This document shows, piece after piece, positions 1-8,545 of a DNA stretch of 64,000 nucleotides (the first letter of the stretch is position 1; each line of letters starts with the position of its first letter). The notes below the pieces were generated by a model. That model ran no database searches and had not been told where the DNA came from. It saw nothing but the letters and a program-made list of their open reading frames with translations. Source of the DNA: Streptomyces sp. NRRL F-5123 (GTDB lineage Bacteria; Actinomycetota; Actinomycetes; Streptomycetales; Streptomycetaceae). The stretch is taken from the NCBI RefSeq assembly GCF_000721495.1, contig NZ_JOHY01000009.1, forward strand, positions 1-64,000, read 5' to 3'. The position numbers and the translations under genes are program-made.

Positions 1-495
1 CGCGAGCTGACCGGCGGCGAGGACGTCGACATCGTCTTCGAGCACCCCGGGCGCGAGACCTTCGGCGCCAGTGTCTACGTCACCCGCAAGGGCGGCACCA
101 TCGTCACCTGCGCCTCCACCTCCGGCTACACCCACGAGTACGACAACCGCTACCTGTGGATGTCCCTCAAGCGCATCGTGGGCTCGCACTTCGCCAACTA
201 CCGTGAGGCCTGGGAGGCCAACCGGCTGATCGCCAAAGGGAAGATCCATCCGACGCTGTCCCGCACCTACCCGCTGGCGCAGACCGGCCAGGCCGCGTAC
301 GACGTGCACCGCAACCTCCACCACGGCAAGGTCGGCGTGCTCGCGCTGGCCCCTGAGGAAGGCATGGGAGTGACCGACCCCGAGACGCGTGAACGCCACC
401 TGGCGTCCATCAACCTCTTCCGCGACGCCGCAGCCGCAGCCGCAGCCGGTGCGGCGCCCGGCAGTTCCACCGCCGCCGCGGGAGCGGCCGCGTGA
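1..495 (+). CDS. ccr: Crotonyl-CoA carboxylase/reductase, C-terminal part (5' end outside window)
   Basis: The frame is open from base 1 and ends in TGA at 493-495, so only the last 164 residues are present. The visible part reads RELTGGEDVDIVFEHPGRET, then YVTRKGGTIVTCASTSGYTHEYD, which is characteristic of the NADPH-binding medium-chain dehydrogenase/reductase part of crotonyl-CoA carboxylase/reductases. Enzymes of this family reductively carboxylate crotonyl-CoA to ethylmalonyl-CoA with NADPH and CO2. The last ~25 residues are an Ala/Gly-rich tail. The stop overlaps the GTG start of the mutase gene, so the two are probably translationally coupled. Its product feeds the next enzyme, which supports the assignment. 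Confidence 0.93.
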   Translation, partial: RELTGGEDVDIVFEHPGRETFGASVYVTRKGGTIVTCASTSGYTHEYDNRYLWMSLKRIVGSHFANYREAWEANRLIAKGKIHPTLSRTYPLAQTGQAAYDVHRNLHHGKVGVLALAPEEGMGVTDPETRERHLASINLFRDAAAAAAAGAAPGSSTAAAGAAA

Positions 496-2528
496 GCGGG
501 CCCGGGCAGCGCGACCGCCCGTGGCTGATGCGGACCTACGCGGGCCACTCGACCGCGGAGGAGTCCAACGCGCTCTACCGGCGCAACCTCGCCAAGGGCC
601 AGACGGGCCTGTCCGTCGCCTTCGACCTGCCGACGCAGACCGGCTACGACGCCGACCACGTGCTGGCGCGCGGCGAGGTGGGCCGGGTCGGGGTGCCGGT
701 CGGGCACCTCGGCGACATGCGGCGGCTCTTCGCGGACATCCCGCTCGACCGCATGAACACCTCGATGACCATCAACGCCACCGCCATGTGGCTGCTGGCG
801 CTCTACCAGGTGGTCGCCGAGGAGCAGGGGGCCGAGCTGCCGGCCCTGCAGGGCACGACGCAGAACGACATCGTCAAGGAGTACCTGTCGCGTGGGACGC
901 ACGTCTTCCCGCCGGGCCCGTCGCTGCGGCTGACCACCGACACGATCACGTATGCGGTGCACCACGTCCCGCGCTGGAACCCCATCAACATCTGCAGCTA
1001 CCACCTCCAGGAGGCGGGCGCGACGCCGGTGCAGGAGGTCGCGTACGCGATGTCCACCGCGGTCGCCGTGCTGGACGCGGTGTTCGCCTCCGGGCAGGTG
1101 CCCGAGGAGCGGCGCGGCGAGGTCGTGGGGCGGATCTCGTTCTTCGTCAACGCCGGGGTGCGCTTCGTCGAGGAGATGTGCAAGATGCGCGCCTTCGGCC
1201 GGATCTGGGACACCGTCACGCGCGAGCGCTACGGCGTCGAGGACCCGCGGCAGCGCCGCTTCCGCTACGGGGTGCAGGTCAACTCGCTCGGGCTGACCGA
1301 GGCGCAGCCGGAGAACAACGTGCAGCGCATCGTGCTGGAGATGCTGGCCGTGACGCTGTCCAGGGACGCCCGCGCCCGGGCCGTCCAGCTCCCGGCCTGG
1401 AACGAGGCGCTGGGCCTGCCCCGGCCCTGGGACCAGCAGTGGAGCCTGCGCATCCAGCAGGTGCTCGCCTACGAGAGCGACCTGCTGGAATACCCGGACC
1501 TCTTCGACGGCAGCCATGTCGTCGAGGCGAAGGTCGCCGAACTGGTGGAGCTGGCGACCGCCGAGATGGCGCGCATCGAGGAGATGGGCGGCGCGATGGC
1601 GGCCGTGGAGTCCGGCTACCTGAAGTCGGAGCTGGTGGCCTCGCACGCGGCGCGCCGGGCGCGCATCGAGTCCGGCGAGGAGAAGATCGTCGGCGTCAAC
1701 GTCCACCGGGCGACCGAGCCGAGCCCGCTGACGGCCGATCTGGACACCGCGATCCACACGGTGGACCCGGCCACCGAGGCCCGCGTGGTGGCCGCGTTGG
1801 AGGAGTGGCGGCGCGAGCGCGACGAGCCGCGTACCAAGGCCGCGCTGGCCGCCCTGCGGGAGGCCGCCGAGGGCACGGACAACCTGATGGCGGCGACCCT
1901 GGAGTGCGCCAGGGCGGGTGTGACGACCGGCGAGTGGGCGGGCGCGCTGCGCGAGGTCTTCGGCGAGTTCCGCGCCCCGACCGGGGTCGGCGGCGCGCCG
2001 GTGGCGGTCGCGGCGGACGACGGCGGGGCGCTCGCCGAGGTCCGCCGCCGGGTCGCGGAGACCGCGCGGGAGCTGGGCGGCGGGCGGCTGCGGCTGCTGG
2101 TCGGCAAGCCGGGCCTGGACGGGCATTCCAACGGCGCCGAGCAGATCGCCGTACGCGCCCGCGACGCCGGCTTCGAGGTCGTCTACCAGGGCATACGGCT
2201 GACCCCCGAGCAGATCGTGGCGGCCGCGGTGGCCGAGGACGTGCACTGCGTGGGCCTGTCGATCCTGTCCGGGTCGCACAGCGCGCTGGTGCCGGACGTG
2301 CTGGAGCGGCTGCACGCCGCGGGCGCGGACGACATGCCGGTGGTGGTCGGCGGCATCATCCCGGCCGCGGACGCGGCCGCCTTGCGGGCGGCCGGTGTGG
2401 CGGCGGTGTTCACGCCCAAGGACTTCGGTATCACCGGGATCATCGGCCGGATCGTGGACGAGATCCGGCGCGCGCACGAGCTCGACGAGTTCGACGGGCC
2501 CGTCGAGCAGGACAAGCTGGAGGTATGA
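492..2528 (+). CDS. ecm: Ethylmalonyl-CoA mutase (coenzyme B12-dependent, MeaA family)
   Basis: A 678-residue cobalamin-dependent acyl-CoA mutase. The N-terminal ~500 residues are the substrate-binding TIM-barrel with the family segment GLSVAFDLPTQTGYD. The C-terminal domain binds B12: the DxHxxG signature is D543-G-H545-S-N-G548, followed by a SxLSGSH segment and a VVVGG loop. Ecm and methylmalonyl-CoA mutases share this architecture. The position between ccr and the hydratase/dehydrogenase genes favours ethylmalonyl-CoA to methylsuccinyl-CoA isomerisation. The start is GTG at 492, overlapping the ccr stop by 4 bases. The stop overlaps the next start (ATGA). Specificity is inferred from context. 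Confidence 0.92.
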   Translation: MSGPGQRDRPWLMRTYAGHSTAEESNALYRRNLAKGQTGLSVAFDLPTQTGYDADHVLARGEVGRVGVPVGHLGDMRRLFADIPLDRMNTSMTINATAMWLLALYQVVAEEQGAELPALQGTTQNDIVKEYLSRGTHVFPPGPSLRLTTDTITYAVHHVPRWNPINICSYHLQEAGATPVQEVAYAMSTAVAVLDAVFASGQVPEERRGEVVGRISFFVNAGVRFVEEMCKMRAFGRIWDTVTRERYGVEDPRQRRFRYGVQVNSLGLTEAQPENNVQRIVLEMLAVTLSRDARARAVQLPAWNEALGLPRPWDQQWSLRIQQVLAYESDLLEYPDLFDGSHVVEAKVAELVELATAEMARIEEMGGAMAAVESGYLKSELVASHAARRARIESGEEKIVGVNVHRATEPSPLTADLDTAIHTVDPATEARVVAALEEWRRERDEPRTKAALAALREAAEGTDNLMAATLECARAGVTTGEWAGALREVFGEFRAPTGVGGAPVAVAADDGGALAEVRRRVAETARELGGGRLRLLVGKPGLDGHSNGAEQIAVRARDAGFEVVYQGIRLTPEQIVAAAVAEDVHCVGLSILSGSHSALVPDVLERLHAAGADDMPVVVGGIIPAADAAALRAAGVAAVFTPKDFGITGIIGRIVDEIRRAHELDEFDGPVEQDKLEV

Positions 2529-3073
2529 CCGTGCAGTTCGGCCGCACTTACGAGGAGTTCGAGGTCGGTGCCGTCTACCGGCACTGGCCGGGGAAGACCG
2601 TCACCGAATACGACGACCACCTCTTCTGCCTCCTCACCATGAACCACCACCCGCTGCACATGGATGCCAACTACGCGGAGAAGACCACCGATTTCGGCCG
2701 CAACGTGGTCGTCGGCAATTACGTCTATTCGCTGCTGCTCGGCATGTCCGTACCGGACGTGTCGGGCAAGGCCATCGCCAACCTGGAGGTCGAGTCGCTG
2801 CGGCACGTCGCGCCGACCTTCCACGGCGACACGATCTACGGCGAGACGACGGTGCTGGACAAGTGGCCGTCCAAGAGCCGCGACGACCGCGGGATCGTGC
2901 GTGTCGAGACGCGCGGCCACAACCAGGACGGCACCCTGGTGTGCGTCTTCCACCGCAAGGTGATGGTGCCGACCGCCCGGTACGTCGAGCAGCGCGGCGG
3001 CGAGCAGCCGGGCCGCCCGGAGCCGCGGCCCCGGCCCGTGGAGCAGTCCTCGACGCAGCCGGAAGGGAAGTGA
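2525..3073 (+). CDS. mch: MaoC-family hydratase, probable mesaconyl-CoA hydratase
   Basis: A 182-residue single hot-dog MaoC/hydratase-2 type protein. The segment MNHHPLHMDANYA occupies the place of the family hydratase motif. It starts at ATG 2525 inside the stop of the mutase (ATGA). The last ~25 residues are Pro/Arg/Glu-rich. In the ethylmalonyl-CoA pathway a MaoC-type enzyme hydrates mesaconyl-CoA to beta-methylmalyl-CoA, and the position directly between ecm and the acyl-CoA dehydrogenase supports this role. It is about half the length of the double-domain proteobacterial Mch, so substrate use is inferred from the operon. Confidence 0.82.
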   Translation: MTVQFGRTYEEFEVGAVYRHWPGKTVTEYDDHLFCLLTMNHHPLHMDANYAEKTTDFGRNVVVGNYVYSLLLGMSVPDVSGKAIANLEVESLRHVAPTFHGDTIYGETTVLDKWPSKSRDDRGIVRVETRGHNQDGTLVCVFHRKVMVPTARYVEQRGGEQPGRPEPRPRPVEQSSTQPEGK

Positions 3074-3074
3074 C

Positions 3075-4289
3075 ATGGCCGACCGTCTCGCGCGCACCGA
3101 GGGCCTGACCGAGATCCAGCGGGAGATCATCGGGACCGTCCGGGATTTCGTCGACAAGGAGATCCTGCCGGTCGCCACCGAGCTGGAGCACCGCGACGAG
3201 TACCCCCTCGCCATCGTCGAGGGCCTCAAGCAGCTCGGCGTCTTCGGGCTGATGATCCCCGAGGAGTACGGCGGCCTCGGCGAGTCGCTGCTCACCTACG
3301 CACTGGTCGTGGAGGAGATCGCGCGCGGCTGGATGAGCGTGTCGGGCATCATCAACACGCACTTCATCGTCGCGTACATGATCCGCCAGCACGGCACGCA
3401 GGAGCAGAAGGACCACTTCCTGCCGCGGATGGCGGCCGGCGAGGTGCGCGGCGCGTTCTCGATGTCGGAGCCGGGCCTGGGCTCGGACGTGTCCGCGATC
3501 AGGACCAGGGCGGTCCGCGACGGGGACGCGTACGTGATCAACGGCCAGAAGATGTGGCTGACCAACGGCGGCACGTCGAACCTGGTCGCGGTGCTGTGCC
3601 GGACCGACGAGGGGCAGCCGGCGGACGCGCCGCCGCACCGCTCGATGACCACCTTCCTCATCGAGAAGGAGCCCGGCTTCGGCCCGAACCCCGCGGTGCC
3701 TGGCCTGACCGTGCCGGGCAAGATCGAGAAGATGGGCTACAAGGGCGTCGACACCACCGAGCTGGTGCTCCAGGACGTGCGGATCCCCGCCGACCGGGTC
3801 CTCGGCGGCGTCGGCGGGCGTGGTTTCTACCAGATGATGGACGGCGTCGAGGTGGGCCGGGTGAACGTCGCCGCGCGTGGTTGCGGCGTCGCCAAGCGTG
3901 CCTTCGAGCTGGGCATCGGTTACGCACAGCAGCGGCACACCTTCGGCAAGCAGATCGCCGAGCACCAGGCGGTGCAGTTCAAGCTCGCCGAAATGGCCAC
4001 CAAGGTGGAGGCCGCCCACCAGATGATGGTCAATGCCGCACGCAAGAAGGATTCCGGCGAGCGGAACGATCTGGAAGCGGGCATGGCCAAATACCTCGCG
4101 TCGGAGTTCTGCAAAGAAGTCGTCGAGGACGCCTTCCGCATCCACGGCGGCTACGGCTTCTCCAAGGAGTACGAGATCGAGCGGCTGTACCGGGAGGCCC
4201 CGATGCTGCTGATCGGCGAGGGGACCGCCGAGATCCAGAAAATGATCATCGGACGGCGACTTCTGGAGGAGTATCGATTCCAGGGGTAA
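3075..4289 (+). CDS. mcd: Acyl-CoA dehydrogenase, probable methylsuccinyl-CoA dehydrogenase
   Basis: A 404-residue FAD-dependent acyl-CoA dehydrogenase. Visible family segments are the FAD/substrate region AFSMSEPGLGSDVSAIRT (residues ~130-150), KMWLTNGG, and near the C-terminus RIHGGYGFSKEYEIERLYRE and GEGTAEIQKMIIGRRLLEE. It starts at ATG 3075 after a good ribosome site (GGAAGGGAAG), one base beyond the mch stop. In this cluster it should oxidise methylsuccinyl-CoA to mesaconyl-CoA. It lacks the long N-terminal extension of proteobacterial Mcd. General acyl-CoA dehydrogenase identity is certain; the substrate is inferred from neighbours. Confidence 0.88.
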   Translation: MADRLARTEGLTEIQREIIGTVRDFVDKEILPVATELEHRDEYPLAIVEGLKQLGVFGLMIPEEYGGLGESLLTYALVVEEIARGWMSVSGIINTHFIVAYMIRQHGTQEQKDHFLPRMAAGEVRGAFSMSEPGLGSDVSAIRTRAVRDGDAYVINGQKMWLTNGGTSNLVAVLCRTDEGQPADAPPHRSMTTFLIEKEPGFGPNPAVPGLTVPGKIEKMGYKGVDTTELVLQDVRIPADRVLGGVGGRGFYQMMDGVEVGRVNVAARGCGVAKRAFELGIGYAQQRHTFGKQIAEHQAVQFKLAEMATKVEAAHQMMVNAARKKDSGERNDLEAGMAKYLASEFCKEVVEDAFRIHGGYGFSKEYEIERLYREAPMLLIGEGTAEIQKMIIGRRLLEEYRFQG

Positions 4290-4315
4290 ATGTCCAATTT
4301 TGGATGCATTTACCC
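4284..4315 (+). terminator. AT-rich hairpin overlapping the mcd stop codon
   Basis: Outer arms GGGTAAATG (4284-4292) and CATTTACCC (4307-4315) are perfectly complementary. Inside, TCCAA (4293-4297) pairs with TTGGA (4300-4304), with a 2-base bulge. The TAA stop of mcd (4287-4289) lies within the left arm. The composition is unusually AT-rich for this genome. It probably ends the ethylmalonyl-CoA transcript and separates it from psd-pssA. A regulatory operator is the alternative. Confidence 0.6.
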
Positions 4316-4481
4316 GAGGCAAACATCACACTGCGCCATGGTTTCGGCCGCCGGAGAGCCACCAGAACCGGCCACCGACTCGGCCTCGCGCTTGCCCAGT
4401 TGCCGGTGTCAGCCGATACCATCGACCAAAGCCGCCGTCCCCAGAAGCAATTCGCGGCATCCTCCGCTACGAAGGTCTTCC

Positions 4482-5129
4482 ATGCCCCACAGCCATTCCC
4501 CTGCACCGCGCGGCCGGGTCCGCCTCGCCCGTGGAGCATCACCGTGGCTCCTCCCGACCGTCGCCACCGCGGCGGTCTCCCTCGTCAAGGCGCGCCAGTC
4601 CGGCCGCTGGGCGACCGTGGCAGTCCCCGCCACCGCCCTGGCAGCCGGGATGCTGTGGTTCTTCCGCGACCCCGAGAGGGAGATCGCCGAAGGACGGGTG
4701 ATCAGCCCGGCCGACGGTGTGGTCCAGAGCGTCATGCCGTGGAAGGACGGGCGCACCCGCGTCGCGATCTTCATGAGCCCGTTGAACGTGCACGTCAACC
4801 GCGCTCCGCTGGCCGGCACGATCTCCTCCGTCGAGCACATCCCCGGCGGGTTCGTTCCGGCGTTCAACAAGGAGAGCGAGAACAACGAGCGGGTCGTGTG
4901 GCATTTCGACACCGACCTCGGCGACATCGAGATGGTGCAGATCGCCGGCGCGGTCGCGCGCCGGATCGTGCCGTACGTGCCGCGCGGCTGCAAGGTCGAG
5001 CAGGGCGACCGCATCGGGCTCATCCGCTTCGGCTCACGCGTCGACGTCTACCTCCCCGAGGGCATCGAGGCGGGCGTCGAGGTCGGCCAGACCACCACGG
5101 CTGGGGTGACACGCCTTGACCGTGACTGA
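4482..5129 (+). CDS. psd: Phosphatidylserine decarboxylase
   Basis: A 215-residue pyruvoyl-dependent decarboxylase that converts phosphatidylserine to phosphatidylethanolamine at the membrane. The order of conserved pieces is a hydrophobic N-terminal segment (~30-55), WFFRDPER, ISPADGVVQ, IFMSPLNVHVNRAP, and the self-cleavage site in RFGSRVDVYLPEG, where Ser185 would become the pyruvoyl group. The ATG at 4482 is preferred because the 64 upstream in-frame residues are low-complexity and unlike the family. The gene overlaps pssA by 8-14 bases, as expected for the psd-pssA pair. Confidence 0.93.
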   Translation: MPHSHSPAPRGRVRLARGASPWLLPTVATAAVSLVKARQSGRWATVAVPATALAAGMLWFFRDPEREIAEGRVISPADGVVQSVMPWKDGRTRVAIFMSPLNVHVNRAPLAGTISSVEHIPGGFVPAFNKESENNERVVWHFDTDLGDIEMVQIAGAVARRIVPYVPRGCKVEQGDRIGLIRFGSRVDVYLPEGIEAGVEVGQTTTAGVTRLDRD

Positions 5130-5967
5130 CGGCGATACGGCGCAGTCCGACTGGGTGACCGAACTCCAGGACGAGGTCGACGACCTCCCCCTGTCCACTC
5201 GGCTGTCCATCGCGGACGCGCTCACGCTCGGCAACGCGATCTGCGGCTTCCTGGCGGTCTACTTCACCACCACCGGGGTGCTGGTCCCGCACCTGAACGG
5301 CACGAGCGACGGCGGCATGTCCAAGCACAGCGCGGCCACCGCGGTCTCGCTGATGCTGCTGGCCTCCGTCTTCGACCTCTGCGACGGGCTGGTGGCGCGC
5401 AAGCTGCGCAGCTCGGCGATGGGCGCGGAGCTGGACAACCTCTCCGACCTGATCAGCTTCGGGCTCGCCCCGGCCTACTTCGTGGTCGTGTGGGGACTGG
5501 TCGCCGACGACGCGTACGGCAAGGTGTCGGCGGCAGCGGCCGTCCTGGTGGTGCTCGCGGTCGTCCTGCGCCTCGCGCGCTTCTCCTGCACGACGCTGCG
5601 GGACGGCGTCTTCCAGGGCATGCCCAGCCCCTTCGGGGCGATGACCGTGGTCTCCCTGATCCTGCTGGAGCTGCCCTTCGCTCCGACGATCTGCGCGATC
5701 GTGGGTGTGGCGTGGCTCATGGTGAGCCGCGTCGAATACCCCAAGCCGCGCGGCCGGCTCGCCCTGATCACCTTCGCGTGGACCGTGGTGAGCATGGGGT
5801 GCCTCACGGCCTGGACGCTGGACGTGCCCGGCGGGCACCAGCTCCTCCAGACCGGGGCCGCGCTCCAGTGCATGGCTGCGGCGGTCATTCCGTGCTTCGC
5901 CACGACGCGCCGTGTGAACACGATCCGCGCCAACCGCCGCGAGGCGCGCGCCACCGCGCTTCGGTAA
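5116..5967 (+). CDS. pssA: CDP-diacylglycerol-serine O-phosphatidyltransferase
   Basis: A 283-residue multi-pass membrane enzyme that makes phosphatidylserine from CDP-diacylglycerol and serine, the substrate of the upstream decarboxylase. The CDP-alcohol phosphotransferase signature is at residues ~87-110: CDGLVAR, then G, then ELDNLSDLISFG, with D90 the first motif Asp after LC. Several hydrophobic helices follow (130-150, 170-190, 205-225, 240-260). The start could be TTG 5116 or GTG 5122. Both lie inside the psd 3' end, so the genes are coupled. A strong hairpin follows at 6007-6046. Confidence 0.92.
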   Translation: MTVTDGDTAQSDWVTELQDEVDDLPLSTRLSIADALTLGNAICGFLAVYFTTTGVLVPHLNGTSDGGMSKHSAATAVSLMLLASVFDLCDGLVARKLRSSAMGAELDNLSDLISFGLAPAYFVVVWGLVADDAYGKVSAAAAVLVVLAVVLRLARFSCTTLRDGVFQGMPSPFGAMTVVSLILLELPFAPTICAIVGVAWLMVSRVEYPKPRGRLALITFAWTVVSMGCLTAWTLDVPGGHQLLQTGAALQCMAAAVIPCFATTRRVNTIRANRREARATALR

Positions 5968-6006
5968 TCCCCGCGGCCCCTCCCGGGCCGCACCCCGCAG
6001 TGCCTG

Positions 6007-6046
6007 CCCGGCCGCGCAGAGTGAGCTTTCACACTGCGCGGCCGGG
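6007..6046 (+). terminator. Strong GC stem-loop after pssA
   Basis: A perfect 13-bp stem: CCCGGCCGCGCAG (6007-6019) pairs with CTGCGCGGCCGGG (6034-6046) around a 14-base loop that itself can partly pair. It is followed by TTCTGCGTTTTCTG. It lies 39 bases after the pssA stop, fitting termination of psd-pssA. Confidence 0.75.
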
Positions 6047-6137
6047 TTCTGCGTTTTCTGCGGCACGACCGCCGTGCGGCCCGAGCGTTTTCAGGGCGCG
6101 CCTGTCTCGCCGGGTACTTCACCGGCGTGTGGGACGG

Positions 6138-6170
6138 CCTCCCAGGCGAAGCTCTGGGGGAAGACTGCGC
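6138..6170. repeat. Dispersed intergenic repeat, copy A (core), in the 5968-6304 gap
   Basis: The core CCTCCCAGGCGAAGCTCTGG followed by GGGAAGACTGCGC matches four other intergenic sites in this window (15630-15668 inverted, 17641-17680 inverted, 17780-17810, 17891-17923). Each core can fold: CTCCCAG against CTGGGGG around GCGAAG. Apart from this and the pssA terminator, I see no gene or other signal in the 337-base gap 5968-6304. Confidence 0.65.
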
Positions 6171-6304
6171 GAGCAACCCACCATCGGCCGGGGGTCCGGT
6201 ACGGATCGAGTTGCCCCTTGCGGCCGGTGACGACCCGCGCGCGGCCGGTGGTTTCGCGCGCAATTGCCCGCGCCCCCGGTGTGCCCGGCGCGGCAAGCGC
6301 AACC

Positions 6305-7465
6305 TCAGAGCAGCAGCTCCTCCGCCAGGGTTGCGGCGACGCGTTCGAGGAGGGGGCCGGCGTCAGCGATGGAGCGGGCGGGGTCGGGCTCGACCGCGGA
6401 GAGCGGGTACGCCGCGGTGATGCCCGCGGCGGCGAGCGCGGCCGGCGGGACGGCGAGCCGCCCGCACACCGCGGCGACCGGCACCCCGCGGGCCGCGGCG
6501 GCGCGGGCGACGCCGACGGGCGCCTTCCCGTGCAGGGTCTGCTCGTCGAGCGAGCCCTCACCCGTGATGACGAGGGTCGCGCCCTCCAGCGCGTCCACGA
6601 AGCCCAGGACGTCGAGCAGGATGTCGATACCGGGCCGGAAGGCCGCGCCCAGGGCGAGGAGCGCACCGAAGCCGATGCCGCCCGCGGCCCCCGCGCCAGG
6701 TGCGGCGGCGAGGTCGGCCGCGTCCAGGACCTCCGCGTAGTGCGCGAGCGCCGCGTCGAGAGCGCGTACGTCGTCGGCGTCCGCCCCCTTCTGCGGCCCG
6801 TAGACGGCAGCGGCGCCCGTGGGGCCGAGCAGCGGGTTGTCGACGTCGCCGGCCAGCACGACCTCGGTGGCGGCCAACCGCGGGTCGAGCCCGCCGAGGT
6901 CGGCGGTGGCGAGCCCGGCGAGGGCGGCGCCGCCGGGTGCGACGGGCGCGCCGTGCGCGTCCAGCAGCCGGGCGCCGAGCGCGGCGAGCATGCCCGCGCC
7001 GCCGTCGGTGGTGGCGCTGCCGCCGACACCGAGCACGATGCTGCGGGCCCCCGCGTCCAGCGCGGCCCGCAGCAGCTCGCCGGTGCCGTACGTGGTGGCG
7101 GTGCGCGGCGCGAAGACGCCGGGCGGCAGGTGGCGCAGCCCGGACGCCTCGGCCATCTCCACCACGGCGGTGCCCTCGCGGAGCGCGTACGACGCCTCGA
7201 CGGGCTCGCCGAGCGGCCCGGTGACACGCACGGTGCGCCGTGTGAAGCCCGCGGCGACGGCGGCGTCCACCGTGCCGTCGCCGCCGTCGGCGACCGGCAG
7301 CGCGGTGACGTCGAGGCCGGGCACGACCGCCCGCAGGCCCGCGGCCACGTGCTCGGCGACCTGCACGGCGGTGAGCGAGCCCTTGAACTTGTCGGCGGCG
7401 ATCAGCACCCGCCCCTGCGACTTCCGTGCGGTGTCGGCCACCTTCGTCAGCTCCCGTCCGATCAT
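6305..7465 (-). CDS. glxK: Glycerate kinase
   Basis: A 386-residue member of the GlxK/GarK glycerate kinase family, which phosphorylates D-glycerate (usually to 2-phosphoglycerate) with ATP. Family hallmarks are the N-terminal IAADKFKGSLTA (~22-33), LPVADGGDGT (~56-65), LGVGGSATTDGGAGM (~146-160), and GEGSLDEQTLHGKAP (~300-314). It starts at ATG 7465. It is a lone gene, divergent from the Nudix gene with a 78-base shared upstream region. The neighbouring ethylmalonyl-CoA genes release glyoxylate elsewhere in the pathway, but no direct link is visible. Confidence 0.92.
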   Translation of the reverse strand: MIGRELTKVADTARKSQGRVLIAADKFKGSLTAVQVAEHVAAGLRAVVPGLDVTALPVADGGDGTVDAAVAAGFTRRTVRVTGPLGEPVEASYALREGTAVVEMAEASGLRHLPPGVFAPRTATTYGTGELLRAALDAGARSIVLGVGGSATTDGGAGMLAALGARLLDAHGAPVAPGGAALAGLATADLGGLDPRLAATEVVLAGDVDNPLLGPTGAAAVYGPQKGADADDVRALDAALAHYAEVLDAADLAAAPGAGAAGGIGFGALLALGAAFRPGIDILLDVLGFVDALEGATLVITGEGSLDEQTLHGKAPVGVARAAAARGVPVAAVCGRLAVPPAALAAAGITAAYPLSAVEPDPARSIADAGPLLERVAATLAEELLL

Positions 7466-7543
7466 GGTTCAACGGCAGCTCGGACCCTATCCCGCGTGCC
7501 GGAGTGTTCGCCGCCGCGGGGCGGCGGACCGTAGATTCGAGGT

Positions 7544-8038
7544 ATGACGACCGATTTCGCGACGTACATAGCCGGGCTGCCGAGGATCCTCGCCGGGGCC
7601 AACATGCTCTTCCGCTCCGCGGACGGCAGAGTCCTGCTCGTCGAGCCCAACTACCGTGAGACCTGGACGCTTCCGGGCGGAACCATCGAGTCGGACGAGA
7701 ACGAGACGCCGCGGCAGGCGGCGCGGCGCGAGTCGCTCGAGGAGGTCGGACTGGACGTGGAGCCGGGCGCGCTGCTGGTGATGGGGTGGACGACGGCGGG
7801 GCCGCCGCGGCCGCCTTCGGTGACCTTCCTCTTCGACGGCGGGGTGCTGACGGACGAGCAGATCGCGTCGATCCGTGTCCAGGAGAGCGAGCTGGACTCG
7901 TGGAAACTGGTCGACCCCGCCGAGGTGGACCGCTACCTCACCCCGCACGGTGCGCGCTCGGTGCGGGCGGCGGTCGAAGGCCTGGCCTCCGGGCGCACGC
8001 CCGTGGAGCTCGTCGACGGGCTGCCGGGCGGCGCCTAG
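7544..8038 (+). CDS. Nudix hydrolase
   Basis: A 164-residue single-domain Nudix protein. The Nudix box is readable as GGTIESDENE then RRESLEEVGL (residues ~45-70), with two extra residues between the Gly and first Glu compared with the strict consensus. These enzymes hydrolyse nucleoside diphosphates linked to another moiety and need Mg2+ held by the REx2EE glutamates. The substrate cannot be told. It starts at ATG 7544 and is convergent with the SCP2 gene 23 bases away. Confidence 0.85.
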   Translation: MTTDFATYIAGLPRILAGANMLFRSADGRVLLVEPNYRETWTLPGGTIESDENETPRQAARRESLEEVGLDVEPGALLVMGWTTAGPPRPPSVTFLFDGGVLTDEQIASIRVQESELDSWKLVDPAEVDRYLTPHGARSVRAAVEGLASGRTPVELVDGLPGGA

Positions 8039-8061
8039 TGCTGTGACCGCCGCGCGGATCC

Positions 8062-8532
8062 TCAGGCCTTGGGGATGTCGAAGAAGTAGGTGAGCGAGCC
8101 GGCCAGCCGGATGTCGCCCTTCAGCTTGAGCTTGCGGGTGAAGAAGAGGGTGGGCCCCGAGGCGTTGCCGGAGACGAGCTTGAGGAATTCCGGTGCGGCC
8201 ATGACCAGGCTGAGCTGCGGCTCGCGGTCGGTGCGCTCGGGGGTGACGGTGCAGGCGCCGCCGCCGATGTGGGTCTCGTAGACGTCGTCGGGGCCGTCGT
8301 CGGCAGCGGTGATGCGCCAGCGGACGAGGGCGTCGCGGCCGGCGGCCGCGTCGGGCTTGAAGAGGGTGTGCATGCGCCCGAAGACCTCGTCGAGGACGCG
8401 GCGCCGCTGCCGTCCGGCCATCAGCTCGGCGATCCGCGCGGCGGGCAGGCCCTTGACGATCCGGGCGAAGTCACGGGGCTCGACCGTGCCGAAGTCCAGG
8501 GTCTCCAGGTCGAGGTCGTCGAGTGCGGCCAT
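8062..8532 (-). CDS. SCP2 sterol-carrier-domain protein
   Basis: A 156-residue protein, almost all one SCP2-like lipid-binding domain. Diagnostic stretches are ACTVTPERTDREPQLSLVMA, FLKLVSGNASGPTLFFTRKL and a closing LKGDIRLAGSLTYFF. SCP2 domains bind fatty acyl chains or sterols in a hydrophobic tunnel. ATG 8532 is chosen over an upstream in-frame codon at 8601, because the longer form would cover the two palindromes at 8546-8576. It is a lone gene divergent from the small duplicated protein. Confidence 0.82.
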   Translation of the reverse strand: MAALDDLDLETLDFGTVEPRDFARIVKGLPAARIAELMAGRQRRRVLDEVFGRMHTLFKPDAAAGRDALVRWRITAADDGPDDVYETHIGGGACTVTPERTDREPQLSLVMAAPEFLKLVSGNASGPTLFFTRKLKLKGDIRLAGSLTYFFDIPKA

Positions 8533-8545
8533 CGGTCCACCGTCC

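Noticed and set aside
267..2477. Long open frame on the minus strand opposite ethylmalonyl-CoA mutase
   Set aside because: Arg/His/Gly-rich product with no motif, fully antisense to a recognisable enzyme; a codon-bias artefact of high GC.
389..2524. Long N-terminal extension in frame with the MaoC hydratase
   Set aside because: The real start is ATG 2525 coupled to the mutase stop; the upstream part is an out-of-frame shadow of the mutase.
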